From Roseovarius sp. 217 (GTDB lineage Bacteria > Pseudomonadota > Alphaproteobacteria > Rhodobacterales > Rhodobacteraceae), in NCBI RefSeq assembly GCF_000152845.1, contig NZ_CH902587.1:50293-114292 (forward strand): a stretch of 64,000 nucleotides of DNA, read 5' to 3'. This document shows positions 16,838 to 25,426 of the stretch, piece after piece. The translations under genes and the position numbers were made by a program. The notes under the pieces were generated by a model that saw only the letters and a program-made list of their open reading frames with translations, was not told the origin of the DNA and did no database searches. Each line of letters starts with the position of its first letter. Positions within the stretch are counted from its first letter, which is position 1.

Positions 16838-18757
16838 TTGAAACGACTGTTCAACATATTACTGTACTTGCTCCTGGCGATTTTTGCATCAGGACTGGCC
16901 GTATCCGGTGTCGTCTACTTTCTTTTGCGCGCCTCCGTCCCCGACTATGACGAGGATTTCAGTGTTGCGGGAATCGAAGGTCCAGTCGATATTCTGCGAG
17001 ATGCTGCGGCCATACCGCACATTTCTGCAGACTCCGCTGCGGACGCCTATTTCGCGCTTGGTTTCGTTCACGCTCAGGACAGGCTTGGCCAGTTATTGAG
17101 GGCAAGGCGGGCAGCGCAAGCCTTGTTGCCACTTGACCAGACGATCGAAGTCGAGCCTTCGACAGCCCAAGCGCTCGACGCATATGCCGCTGGTGTCAAC
17201 GCGTGGCTTGGTCTGGTATCCGAAGGCGGGCGCGGCAGAGGCTCACCCGATCTGTTGATCGCGGATGAGAGAATGATCGCTGCCTGGAGACCCGTCGATA
17301 GTCTCAGACTTGCCCAAGCGTTTCTGAACGATCTTCAACCCGAGAGACGCCAGAGTGACCTGTCCGGCTTGTCAGATCGACCTCTTTTGCCCGAGCTGTT
17401 TGTGACCTCGCCCAAGGTCAGCCTCGATGCTTGGGCGTTGCCTGGAGACAGAACAGCTTCGGGAGCACCAATTCTCGCCGCCGATATACGTGGCCCCTTA
17501 TCGCTGCCTTCTGAATGGTACCTGGCGGATATTCAACTCCCGACCGGAGCCGCGATTGGGGCTACAATGCCGGGTGTGCCCTTCATTGTCGTCGGTCGCA
17601 GCGAACGCGTCGCTTGGGCGTTCCGATCTCTGTCACTGACTGCCCTTAAAGAGCCAGTGAGTCCCACCGCTGCCAAGGCCGGCAATTTTCTGATGATGCT
17701 TGACCGTCTGGCGCGGTCCGCCGATGTGAACGATGCTATGGACGCAAGCATGAACCTGGCACCAGCCGGATTGGAGATTCTTGCCATCGGCCGAGAAATC
17801 CTTGCTCGCTGGCCTGACAGGGAGGTCGAAACGCCTTTATCGTTTCGAGACGCCCGTCTGGCAGCTCTTGATGTGCGGCAACCGATATTCTCGGTCGAGG
17901 GCGCGATTGCGGCGCAGCGCGACACGGTCAGCACTGCCGCGCGGGCGCTTCTTCCTATAATGGCAAAAGAGCTCTGGTTCGTGGGTTCCGCAGGCGCTCT
18001 CGAAGAGAACCGCGCAGATGAGCTTCGCGGCGATATTCTGGGTCAACTTGCCCAATGGAATGGCGACATGGATCGCTTTTCACCGGAACCGCTCGTGTTC
18101 TGGGCCTGGGCGCGCGCGTTGCAAAAACGGATACTTCAGGATGAATTTCCATCCGCGACAACGGTCTGGGCCAGGCCAAATGCCGATATCCTATTTGCGG
18201 TGCTTTCAGATCGCGGAGGGAGCGCAATCTGGTGCGACATCCGCCCGTCCACCCGCATCGAGACCTGCCAGGATCAGGTTCGTGCGGCCCTGGATGATGC
18301 CATCGGCTGGCTTGTCGACCGCTACGGACCCGATCCGTCAGATTGGGTCTGGGGCGAAGCACACGCTTTGAATATGGGGTGGGCGCCAATCCGATCGAGT
18401 GGGATCATCAGCGATCTGCTGTCTCTCGAAGCCCCATCTTCGGGCGATCCATACACACTGATTGCAACGCTGTTCTCTTCTGACAATGACCGCCCCTTCG
18501 CGGCCAGCGCGGGCACCAATTTTCAGGCGGTCATGTCGTTTTCGGAAGAAGCCGGATCCTATTTCATCGCGCCAGCCGGTCAGTCCGGCCACCCGCTCTC
18601 ACGTTTCTATGAAAACCTTTTTCTCATGTGGATGCAGGGCAAATATCTCACGATGTCCACTGATCTGTCCTTGGCCCGGGGTGGCGCTGTGGGAACATCC
18701 CGACTTTCACCGGTATCCGTCGATACGCCGACAATACAAAATGACAGGAGCCGATGA
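16838..18757 (+). CDS. Penicillin-acylase-like Ntn-hydrolase homologue, nucleophile apparently lost
   Basis: A 639-aa membrane-anchored protein from a TTG start. Family landmarks are visible: a DAYFALGFVHAQDRLGQL alpha-chain segment, WALPGDRTASGAPILAAD, and MPGVPFIVVGRSERVAWAF. The N-terminal Ser of the beta chain (GSNxW in active enzymes) aligns with L196 in SLDAW, with Ser one residue early, and the usual NDPH becomes AADIRG. Autocleavage and catalysis are therefore doubtful. It overlaps ctaG by 4 bp. Its role is unknown; a scaffold or inactive paralogue is possible. Confidence 0.75.
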   Translation: MKRLFNILLYLLLAIFASGLAVSGVVYFLLRASVPDYDEDFSVAGIEGPVDILRDAAAIPHISADSAADAYFALGFVHAQDRLGQLLRARRAAQALLPLDQTIEVEPSTAQALDAYAAGVNAWLGLVSEGGRGRGSPDLLIADERMIAAWRPVDSLRLAQAFLNDLQPERRQSDLSGLSDRPLLPELFVTSPKVSLDAWALPGDRTASGAPILAADIRGPLSLPSEWYLADIQLPTGAAIGATMPGVPFIVVGRSERVAWAFRSLSLTALKEPVSPTAAKAGNFLMMLDRLARSADVNDAMDASMNLAPAGLEILAIGREILARWPDREVETPLSFRDARLAALDVRQPIFSVEGAIAAQRDTVSTAARALLPIMAKELWFVGSAGALEENRADELRGDILGQLAQWNGDMDRFSPEPLVFWAWARALQKRILQDEFPSATTVWARPNADILFAVLSDRGGSAIWCDIRPSTRIETCQDQVRAALDDAIGWLVDRYGPDPSDWVWGEAHALNMGWAPIRSSGIISDLLSLEAPSSGDPYTLIATLFSSDNDRPFAASAGTNFQAVMSFSEEAGSYFIAPAGQSGHPLSRFYENLFLMWMQGKYLTMSTDLSLARGGAVGTSRLSPVSVDTPTIQNDRSR

Positions 18758-19746
18758 TCACTTACTTCCTCCTTTTCGACCCGTTTGGGTATGCGATTTC
18801 GCCAGTGTCCCTTGTTTCCGTCAGCTTGGCCGCATGGGTCTACATGCGCGGCCTCGTGCGATCCGCTCGCATTCGCGGGACGGTGTCTATGTGGCGGCAA
18901 GCCCTGTTCCTCGCTGGCTTGACCTGCATTCTCGCGGCCACAAATGCGCCTCTGGCTTCGTTGGGGCATAGCCTCTTTTCGGTGCACCAAGTGGAGCACC
19001 TTCTCCTCCGCCTTGCAGGACCACTACTCTTCGCGGTCTCTCAGCCGTGGCGATTATTGCAAGCCGGTTTGAACAGACGGTGGCGTCGATACCTCGACGC
19101 TCTTGGAAAATCTTTTGCATTTCGGTTCTTGGCACATCCGGTAACCGCCACTGCCGCGCTCATCACGTCGCTCTTTATCTGGCAGATTCCAGTGCTTTAC
19201 GGACTTGCTCAGCGCATCGCGGCGATCGAGGTGTTCGCCCATTTTGCGATGGTGCTGGCAGGGATCTGGTATTTCGGCATGCTCTTCGACCCGAGAGATC
19301 CCCCTGAGGGCGCGAGGCGCGGCGCAAGGCTGATCTCCGGTTTCGCGGTGATCGTTTCAAACATTTTTCTGGGTTCCTTGACGACACTCAAAGAGGTGAG
19401 CCTCTATGCTTCCTACCAAACGGCGGGAACCGGGTTTCTCGATCCCCTGTCCGACGAAACCATGGGTGGCTACACGATCTGGGTCCCGTCCTCGATGCTG
19501 ATGATCGCCGCGATCATTCTGGTCATGAACGGGTGGAACGCGGCCGAGGTGCGTCGCTGGAATTCACGATACGAGTTGGTGCGAGGGTCAAACTCCGCGG
19601 CGCTCGAGTTTCCGGAAACGGCCGAAGAATTGCGTCTGAAAGTAGCAGAGCCAAACCGCGACATGGGCCGGACGCTCGCCATAGGTGCCTTGGTCATGTT
19701 CTTCATCGTCATGACGACGGTGGTGACAATTGTCTATGCGCTTTGA
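18754..19746 (+). CDS. ctaG: Cytochrome c oxidase assembly factor CtaG (caa3-type family)
   Basis: A 330-aa polytopic membrane protein of the CtaG/caa3 family, with the conserved HQVEHLLLRLAGPLL segment and HFAMVLAGIWYFGMLFD. The family supports copper insertion into haem-copper oxidases. It ends the operon begun by SCO at 9155; with two SCO and PCuAC it makes a full CuA/CuB loading set. Confidence 0.85.
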   Translation: MITYFLLFDPFGYAISPVSLVSVSLAAWVYMRGLVRSARIRGTVSMWRQALFLAGLTCILAATNAPLASLGHSLFSVHQVEHLLLRLAGPLLFAVSQPWRLLQAGLNRRWRRYLDALGKSFAFRFLAHPVTATAALITSLFIWQIPVLYGLAQRIAAIEVFAHFAMVLAGIWYFGMLFDPRDPPEGARRGARLISGFAVIVSNIFLGSLTTLKEVSLYASYQTAGTGFLDPLSDETMGGYTIWVPSSMLMIAAIILVMNGWNAAEVRRWNSRYELVRGSNSAALEFPETAEELRLKVAEPNRDMGRTLAIGALVMFFIVMTTVVTIVYAL

Positions 19747-19989
19747 ACAGAGGAGCAAATCAAAGGTTGTATCCACGTCTTTTCCCGCGATCGACATTTT
19801 CGCTGCACCGTCGTCGCAGTCAGGGATTTTGGGCACACTATTTCGGGCTGGCCAAGCTCAGAGGACACGAACGATTTTCTGCACTAAAGTTGACCATCAG
19901 AACAAATGCCAACCCACCAGCCTTTGACTGCTGACGCCGCCGCCTCCTGAGTCTTGCTTTGCTGAATTTCGCGAGAACTTGATGCTGCG

Positions 19990-20460
19990 CTACTTGCCGC
20001 TCTGAGATTGCAGGAGGGCGTGTTCGAAGGCCTCCAGCGTGGTCGTGCTGACGTGATGCTCGATCCCCTCCGCATCGCGTTCCGCAGTCTCTTCGTCGAT
20101 TCCCAGGCTGAGGAGAAACGCGACGACGATCCTGTGTCGTCGGCGGCAGGCCTCGGCCAACTCCCGACCGGCATCCGTGAGGAATATGGCGCGATAAGGT
20201 TCCCGCCGCACCAGGCCAGCAGCTTTGAGCCGCGAGATGTTCTTGGTCACGGTCGGCGGCTTCACTCCAAACCGTTCGGCGATCTCCACCGGCCTCGCCT
20301 CACCGCGCGACTCGATCAATTCGGCGATCAGTTCAACGTAATCTTCCGCCATTTCGCTCTCATGTGCCTGACGCACGGTCGCGAACCCCTCAGCCTGTGC
20401 TTCGGGAGCCCTGTCGACAGTTTCGAACGGTTCATGTTCCTGTGATTGCAGCTTTGTCAT
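19990..20460 (-). CDS. mntR: Manganese-responsive transcriptional regulator MntR (DtxR family)
   Basis: A 156-aa DtxR-family protein with an N-terminal extension, a winged helix (EIAERFGVKPPTVTKNISRLKAAGLV) and the Mn-sensing segment ending in DAEGIEHHVS. I prefer the ATG at 20460 (MTKLQSQEHE) over a longer upstream frame. It is divergent from the di-haem gene, with a palindromic site between them, so it probably regulates that operon. Confidence 0.9.
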   Translation of the reverse strand: MTKLQSQEHEPFETVDRAPEAQAEGFATVRQAHESEMAEDYVELIAELIESRGEARPVEIAERFGVKPPTVTKNISRLKAAGLVRREPYRAIFLTDAGRELAEACRRRHRIVVAFLLSLGIDEETAERDAEGIEHHVSTTTLEAFEHALLQSQSGK

Positions 20461-20519
20461 ACTTGGGACTTTGCAGGGAAACTGCAGGATTGACAACTTG
20501 TTTGCTTAGGGTAGATAAA

Positions 20520-20533
20520 TTAGCCATGTCTAA
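20520..20533. promoter_or_regulatory. Candidate MntR operator
   Basis: The near-perfect palindrome TTAGCCATGTCTAA lies between mntR and the divergent di-haem operon, 21 bp before the GTG start. It has the A/T-rich TTAG/CTAA arms expected of DtxR/MntR-type sites. Confidence 0.55.
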
Positions 20534-20554
20534 CTTTTGAATTCGGAGACTGCG

Positions 20555-22435
20555 GTGATTCAGAAATTCCTTGGAGCGTTCATTGCCGCACTCGCAAGCG
20601 CGCTCGTCCTGTCCGGACCTGTCGCTGCGACGCCTGCCAAGGAGGCTCCATGGCTTCCCGAGGCGGCGGCCTACCGGCTGACTCTCTTCCTCGGAAATCT
20701 CAAACCGCTGCCTTGGGATGACGTCGGGACCGCCTGGGCCGAACCCTACCGGGGTTCGGAATTCTCTGTCGGTGCACTAGCATGGCTGGACGGCAGCAGC
20801 GACATCGGACCCGCCCCCCTTCTGGACGCCATCACTCGCGAGGACCGCCAGGCGGTCTTCGCCGAGGCGACGCGGCTGATAGCGCGCCGGATCGACGAGG
20901 AACTGGACCGGGCAGTCATGGCCGACGACCCTGCACGTGCGCAGCAGGCCGTGCGGACAGCTCGAGAACTCTATCGCGCGTTCGCGGACGGTATCGCGAC
21001 TGCTGATCCCGACGCTTCGAGACGCATCGGCCTCGCCTGGCTGGAACTCAACAGCAGCACAGGCTCCGCCGGTGTTCTTGGTGCTGGTGCCACACCCGCG
21101 AGTCGCAAAACCATGGAAGCCGCGCGCGAAGTCATCTCCCTCTATCTCGCCGAGAATTTCCTCGTTGACGATTTCGCGCCGCGCCGGACGCTGAGCGCGC
21201 TGCCGGAAACTGTTGTCCAGAGTGGCCGCACCATCGAGGTGCCGCCTAGCCTGCCGCCGGGGTCTGACATCTTCGATCAGGATCCGCTGCCGCGCCTCGT
21301 CCTCAATTTCGAGGAGCAGGGCATCGACGAGACCGACCTGCCTTTGGTGGCCTATGGCGACATGCTGTTCGACAGCGCGCAAATCTTTGGCAATCCGGCG
21401 CAGGACCTCGGGGTTGCTTGTTCGACCTGTCACAACCGCTCGGACGTTAACCAGCGGCTTTTCATTCCGGGTGCGAGCCATCAGCCAGGCGGGATCGATG
21501 TCGATGGCGCCTTCTTCAACCCGATCTTCAATGACCGGCGCGATGATCCGATTGACATCCCCAGCCTCCGTGGCCTGCGCTTCACCGGGCCCTACGGCCG
21601 CGATGGCCGCTTCGCCTCCTTGCGCGATTTCACCCGCAACGTCATCGTCAACGAGTTCGGCGGCGATGAACCGACGCCCTTCATGCTGGATGCTCTGCTC
21701 GCCTACATGCGCGAATTCGACTTCCTGCCCAACTCCATGCTGACACGGGATGGTCAGCTGACCGAAGCCGCTCCCGAGGCCGCGCAGCGCGGCGAAGCGA
21801 TCTTCAATACGCCCTTCGCGGCGCTCGGCGACCGTTCCTGCGCCAGCTGCCACGTCCCGGACACGAACTTCCTGGACCGGCAGGCCCATGATATCGGCTC
21901 GGTTGCGTCGGCCTACGATGGCGCCCGCACCGGTGCGATGGATACACCCACGCTGCTCGGCACCGCCTACACCGCACCCTATTTCCATGACGGGTCTTTG
22001 CCGACGCTAGCCGCTGTCGTGGACTGGTTCGACGAATCGAAAGCGCTCCGGCTGACCGCTGCGGAAAGGGCTGACCTGACTGCCTATCTGGAGACCGTGG
22101 GCGCAGCGGACGAGCCCTATGAGGCGTTCGACGCCGAGAACACCGCCTTCCGGCTGGCATTCTCCGAACTTACGACATTCGCCTCGACGCTTGATACGCT
22201 GCTGCCGCAGCGGGATGCAGAACACATCCTGCTGCTGACCGACACCGTGGCCGTGGACCTTTCGGCGGACGCCAGCACAATGTCGAACCTGGCTGCGCGG
22301 CCTGAAGTTTACATGTTGGCCGAACGTCTGGCCGAGGTTGGTGACGCCGTTCGTGCTGATGACTGGGTGGCCGCCGAAACAAGCTGGACCGCGTTCAGGA
22401 CCGAAGCCGACGCAATCGCAGAAAGGGCATTCTGA
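20555..22435 (+). CDS. Di-haem cytochrome c peroxidase/MauG-like protein with helical N-terminal domain
   Basis: A 626-aa exported protein. After the signal peptide, about residues 30-200 form an uncharacterised helical domain. The peroxidase-like core has two haem sites, C289-C292-H293 (CSTCH) and C429-C432-H433 (CASCH), and an extra tail of about 90 residues follows. I choose GTG 20555, preceded by GGAG, over an upstream TTG. The stop overlaps the next ATG. Coupling to an MntR site and an ABC importer suggests a redox step on the imported ligand, but this is inference. Confidence 0.8.
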   Translation: MIQKFLGAFIAALASALVLSGPVAATPAKEAPWLPEAAAYRLTLFLGNLKPLPWDDVGTAWAEPYRGSEFSVGALAWLDGSSDIGPAPLLDAITREDRQAVFAEATRLIARRIDEELDRAVMADDPARAQQAVRTARELYRAFADGIATADPDASRRIGLAWLELNSSTGSAGVLGAGATPASRKTMEAAREVISLYLAENFLVDDFAPRRTLSALPETVVQSGRTIEVPPSLPPGSDIFDQDPLPRLVLNFEEQGIDETDLPLVAYGDMLFDSAQIFGNPAQDLGVACSTCHNRSDVNQRLFIPGASHQPGGIDVDGAFFNPIFNDRRDDPIDIPSLRGLRFTGPYGRDGRFASLRDFTRNVIVNEFGGDEPTPFMLDALLAYMREFDFLPNSMLTRDGQLTEAAPEAAQRGEAIFNTPFAALGDRSCASCHVPDTNFLDRQAHDIGSVASAYDGARTGAMDTPTLLGTAYTAPYFHDGSLPTLAAVVDWFDESKALRLTAAERADLTAYLETVGAADEPYEAFDAENTAFRLAFSELTTFASTLDTLLPQRDAEHILLLTDTVAVDLSADASTMSNLAARPEVYMLAERLAEVGDAVRADDWVAAETSWTAFRTEADAIAERAF

Positions 22436-23310
22436 TGGCGATCCATATGAACCGCAGAACGATGTTGGCGCTGGCCAGTGCGGGCGCAGTATCGCTCGCA
22501 ACCCCGCTGGCTGCGCAGGACACTGCGTTGCGGCTGGCTTTCATCCCGCAGGAGAACCCCGAGAAGCTTCTGGGCGACATTGAAGCCATCACCGGCTGGC
22601 TGGCTAGTGAGATCGACGTCCCCGTCGAAGGGTTCGTTACCATCGACCATGCAGCGGCGGTCGAAGCGCTGCGCAATGGTGACGCGGATATCTCTTTCAT
22701 GGGCGCCCTGCCCTTCGTTCTGGCCGAGGCCGAGATCGGCGCGGTGCCGCTTCTCTCCGAGGTCTACCGCGACGCGCCGAGTTATACGGGACGCATTTTC
22801 GTGCGTCGCGACAGTGGCATCGGCGCGCTTGCAGACCTGCGCGGACGCGACATCGCATTCGCCGATCCGATCTCGGAATCGGGCTATCTCTACCCGCTCG
22901 CCGAATTCGTCGAGGCTCGGCTGATCGACGGCCCAGGCGCGGCGGAGGCATTCTTCGGCCGCGTCTTCTTCGCAGGCGGCTATCAGCAGGCCATGCAGGC
23001 GATGGCCGAAGGTCTGGTCGACGCTGCGGGTGCCAGCCAGTATGCCGATCTGCTCCTGACGCCGCAGCAGCAAGCAGAGGTGACATGGATCGCGGAAAGC
23101 CCGCCAATCCCGAGCCATGTCGTGATCGCGCGACCCGGGTTGGATGCCGAGGTGCAAGACCGCTTCACCAACGCGATGCTGCGGCTCAACGAGCCCGAGA
23201 ACCGCGACAAGCTGCGCTATCTCTACGGGCCGGACGGCTATGTCAGGGCCGACCCTGCCGCCTATGACGGCGTGCGCGACATGGCACGGCGATATGGGCT
23301 CCTGGAATGA
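22435..23310 (+). CDS. PhnD/PtxB-like ABC transporter substrate-binding protein
   Basis: A 291-aa exported protein with a signal peptide (MLALASAGAVSLATPLAAQ) and the family layout LRLAFIPQENPEKLLGDIEAI, DISFMGALPFVLA, YQQAMQAMAEGLVDAA. Homologues bind phosphonate, phosphite or related oxyanions, but here there is no phosphonate-lyase gene and the operon sits behind a likely MntR site. The ligand is therefore open. An alternative ATG lies at 22447. Confidence 0.85.
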   Translation: MAIHMNRRTMLALASAGAVSLATPLAAQDTALRLAFIPQENPEKLLGDIEAITGWLASEIDVPVEGFVTIDHAAAVEALRNGDADISFMGALPFVLAEAEIGAVPLLSEVYRDAPSYTGRIFVRRDSGIGALADLRGRDIAFADPISESGYLYPLAEFVEARLIDGPGAAEAFFGRVFFAGGYQQAMQAMAEGLVDAAGASQYADLLLTPQQQAEVTWIAESPPIPSHVVIARPGLDAEVQDRFTNAMLRLNEPENRDKLRYLYGPDGYVRADPAAYDGVRDMARRYGLLE

Positions 23311-24089
23311 CCACCGCCATCCGGATCGACGACCTGAACTTTGCCCATCCGGGCGGGAGTGTTCCGGCGCTGGAGCGGGTCTCGCTTACGATTTCGACCG
23401 GCGAAAGCGTCGCTTTGCTTGGCCCGTCCGGGGCAGGAAAAACAACGCTGCTGGCATTGCTCGACGGCAGGCTTCAGGGCTGGCGCGGGCGCGTTTCAAT
23501 CTTGGGTGCGCCGCTCGATCCCGACCAACCGCCGCCGCGCGCAAGCCGACCTGATACCGGTTTCGTGTTTCAGGAATTCGCCCTCGTCGAACGCTCCACG
23601 GTTCTGCGCAACGTGCTCAATGGCCGCCTAGGGCGGATGGCGCCCCTGCGCGCCCTGCTGGGGTCGCCAACGCCACATGATCTCGACATGGCGCGCACAG
23701 CCCTCACCGATTGCGGCATTGCCGATCTCGCCGAACGCCGGGTCGACAGTCTCAGCGGCGGCCAGCGGCAGCGCGTGGCCATTGCGCGGTGTCTCGCGCA
23801 GGAGCCACGGCTGATCCTCGCCGACGAGCCGGTGAGCAACCTCGACCCCACCCGCGCTGGGGAGGTCTTGGCGCTGCTGACCGGGGCGGCACAAGCGCGC
23901 GGCGCAACGGCGCTGTTTTCCTCGCACCAGCCCGACCTGGCGCGGCGTTTCGCGGAGCGCATCATCGGCATGCGGAACGGGCGGATCGTGTTCGATGTGC
24001 CGACATCCGAGTTGCAGGACGAGGCGACGGCGGCTCTCTACCGGGAGGCAGAGCCGCTGCCCGGTTCCGGCCTCCGGGCGGTGTCCTGA
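23307..24089 (+). CDS. PhnC-like ABC transporter ATP-binding protein
   Basis: A 260-aa ATPase with Walker A GPSGAGKTT, signature LSGGQRQRVAIARCLAQ and Walker B LILADEP. It overlaps the binding-protein gene by 4 bp and the permease by 1 bp. It energises import by the PhnE-like permease. Confidence 0.9.
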   Translation: MTTAIRIDDLNFAHPGGSVPALERVSLTISTGESVALLGPSGAGKTTLLALLDGRLQGWRGRVSILGAPLDPDQPPPRASRPDTGFVFQEFALVERSTVLRNVLNGRLGRMAPLRALLGSPTPHDLDMARTALTDCGIADLAERRVDSLSGGQRQRVAIARCLAQEPRLILADEPVSNLDPTRAGEVLALLTGAAQARGATALFSSHQPDLARRFAERIIGMRNGRIVFDVPTSELQDEATAALYREAEPLPGSGLRAVS

Positions 24090-24847
24090 TGGGCCACCGC
24101 AGGTTCGGCGGCTTCGCGACCAGCACCCTGATCGCAGGCGCAATCCTCTGGTCCTTCGCCACGACCGATGTCGAATTGTCGCGTCTCGTTTCGGCCGGTC
24201 CGCGGATCGCTGACTTTCTCGGGCGGATGTTCCCGCCCGATCCGACAGTGATGGCCGAGATCAGGAAGGGCAGCGCGGAAACGCTGAGAATAGCGATCCT
24301 CGGTTCCCTCGGCGCTGTGATCCTGTCGATCCCTCTGGCCATCCTCGCCTCCGAGACCATGGTCTCGCGCATGGTGTTCGGCCCTGTGCGCGCGCTGCTG
24401 GCCTTTATCCGGGCCGTGCCGCTGATCCTCGTGGCCATGCTTATGGTGGGCGCTGTCGGGCTCGGGCCGCTGCCCGGCATCATCGCGGTCGCCTTTCATG
24501 CAACGGGGATGCTCGCCAAGTTCTATGCCGAGGCGATCGACGGCGTGTCCCGCGCGCCGATCGCAGCACTGGAAAGCGCCGGCGCCGGACCGCTCGTGCG
24601 GCTCAGGCATGCGATCTGGCCGCAGATGGCCCCAGTCATTGCCCGCGACACGATTTTCCGGTTCGAGTTGAACCTGCGCGAGTCGCTGATCCTCGGCATC
24701 GTCGGCGCGGGTGGGATCGGCTTCTACATCCAGACCTACGTGAGATCCTTCCAGTATGATAAGGCCGCCAGCGTCACGATTGCGGTCGTCGTCATGGTCA
24801 TGGCCATTGAGGCGATCAACGTCGCACTGCGGCGCCGCTTCACCTGA
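24089..24847 (+). CDS. PhnE-like ABC transporter permease
   Basis: A 252-aa inner-membrane permease with the EAA-type loop (EAIDGVSRAPIAALESAGAGPLVRLRHAIWPQ) and about six helices. The start ATG 24089 overlaps the ATPase stop (TGATG); the longer upstream frame is antisense noise within the ATPase gene. It converges on an L,D-transpeptidase gene with only 3 bp between. Confidence 0.9.
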   Translation: MGHRRFGGFATSTLIAGAILWSFATTDVELSRLVSAGPRIADFLGRMFPPDPTVMAEIRKGSAETLRIAILGSLGAVILSIPLAILASETMVSRMVFGPVRALLAFIRAVPLILVAMLMVGAVGLGPLPGIIAVAFHATGMLAKFYAEAIDGVSRAPIAALESAGAGPLVRLRHAIWPQMAPVIARDTIFRFELNLRESLILGIVGAGGIGFYIQTYVRSFQYDKAASVTIAVVVMVMAIEAINVALRRRFT

Positions 24848-24850
24848 TCC

Positions 24851-25363
24851 TTAGGCGTAAATGTCGATCGGTGTCCCGTCCCTGACCATGGCATAGATTT
24901 CCTCGATCTGGCGGTCAGTGACGGCGATGCAGCCTGCCGTCCAGTCGCGGACATTCATTGGGTCGATCCCCTTGCGCGGTCCGCCGTGGATGAAAATGTC
25001 GCCACCGGGCGACTTTCCTTGAGCCTGCGCAAAAGCGATGTCTGCCGCGTTGGGATATGAGATGCCAATCGACAGGTGAAAGAGGCTCTCCGGGTTGCGC
25101 CGATCAATCACGTAGGAGCCCTCCGGCGTACGGCCGTCCCCCTCGAACTGCTTGTGACCTTCGGGCGCGAAGCCTAATCCGATGGGATAGGTCCGCAAGA
25201 CGTCATCCACCCCGTCCAGAACCAGGAACCGCTGTGCCTTATACATGCGTAGCCGGGTCACTTCGGGTCCGTTGTACGACCGGAACTTGCTGGCACAACC
25301 TGACAGGAAGGCGGCCAATCCGCCCATCAAAAAGGCGCGCCGTGGAAATCTGGTGTTTGTCAC
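24851..25363 (-). CDS. L,D-transpeptidase (YkuD domain) lipoprotein
   Basis: A 170-aa protein with a twin-Arg-like start (PRRAFLMGG), lipobox LSGC (C23) and a YkuD catalytic segment IHGG...DWTAGC. These enzymes make meso-DAP 3-3 cross-links or attach proteins to peptidoglycan. It is of the YafK/ErfK short type and is the most divergent of four such enzymes in the window. No MerR-type promoter is visible upstream. Confidence 0.88.
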   Translation of the reverse strand: MTNTRFPRRAFLMGGLAAFLSGCASKFRSYNGPEVTRLRMYKAQRFLVLDGVDDVLRTYPIGLGFAPEGHKQFEGDGRTPEGSYVIDRRNPESLFHLSIGISYPNAADIAFAQAQGKSPGGDIFIHGGPRKGIDPMNVRDWTAGCIAVTDRQIEEIYAMVRDGTPIDIYA

Positions 25364-25426
25364 TGCTCGACGCCCCTTTTTGCGAGGTCTGTTGGTGCCA
25401 GAGGTTACTCTACCGAAGACGTCGGA

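Noticed and set aside
20777..21988. 403-aa open frame antisense to the di-haem cytochrome gene
   Set aside because: It mirrors a GC-rich coding gene with two clear haem motifs; the antisense product has no family features.
24089..24847. Assignment of the transporter as a phosphonate system (phnDCE)
   Set aside because: Family resemblance is real, but no phosphonate catabolic gene is present and an MntR-like site lies upstream, so the substrate is left open.
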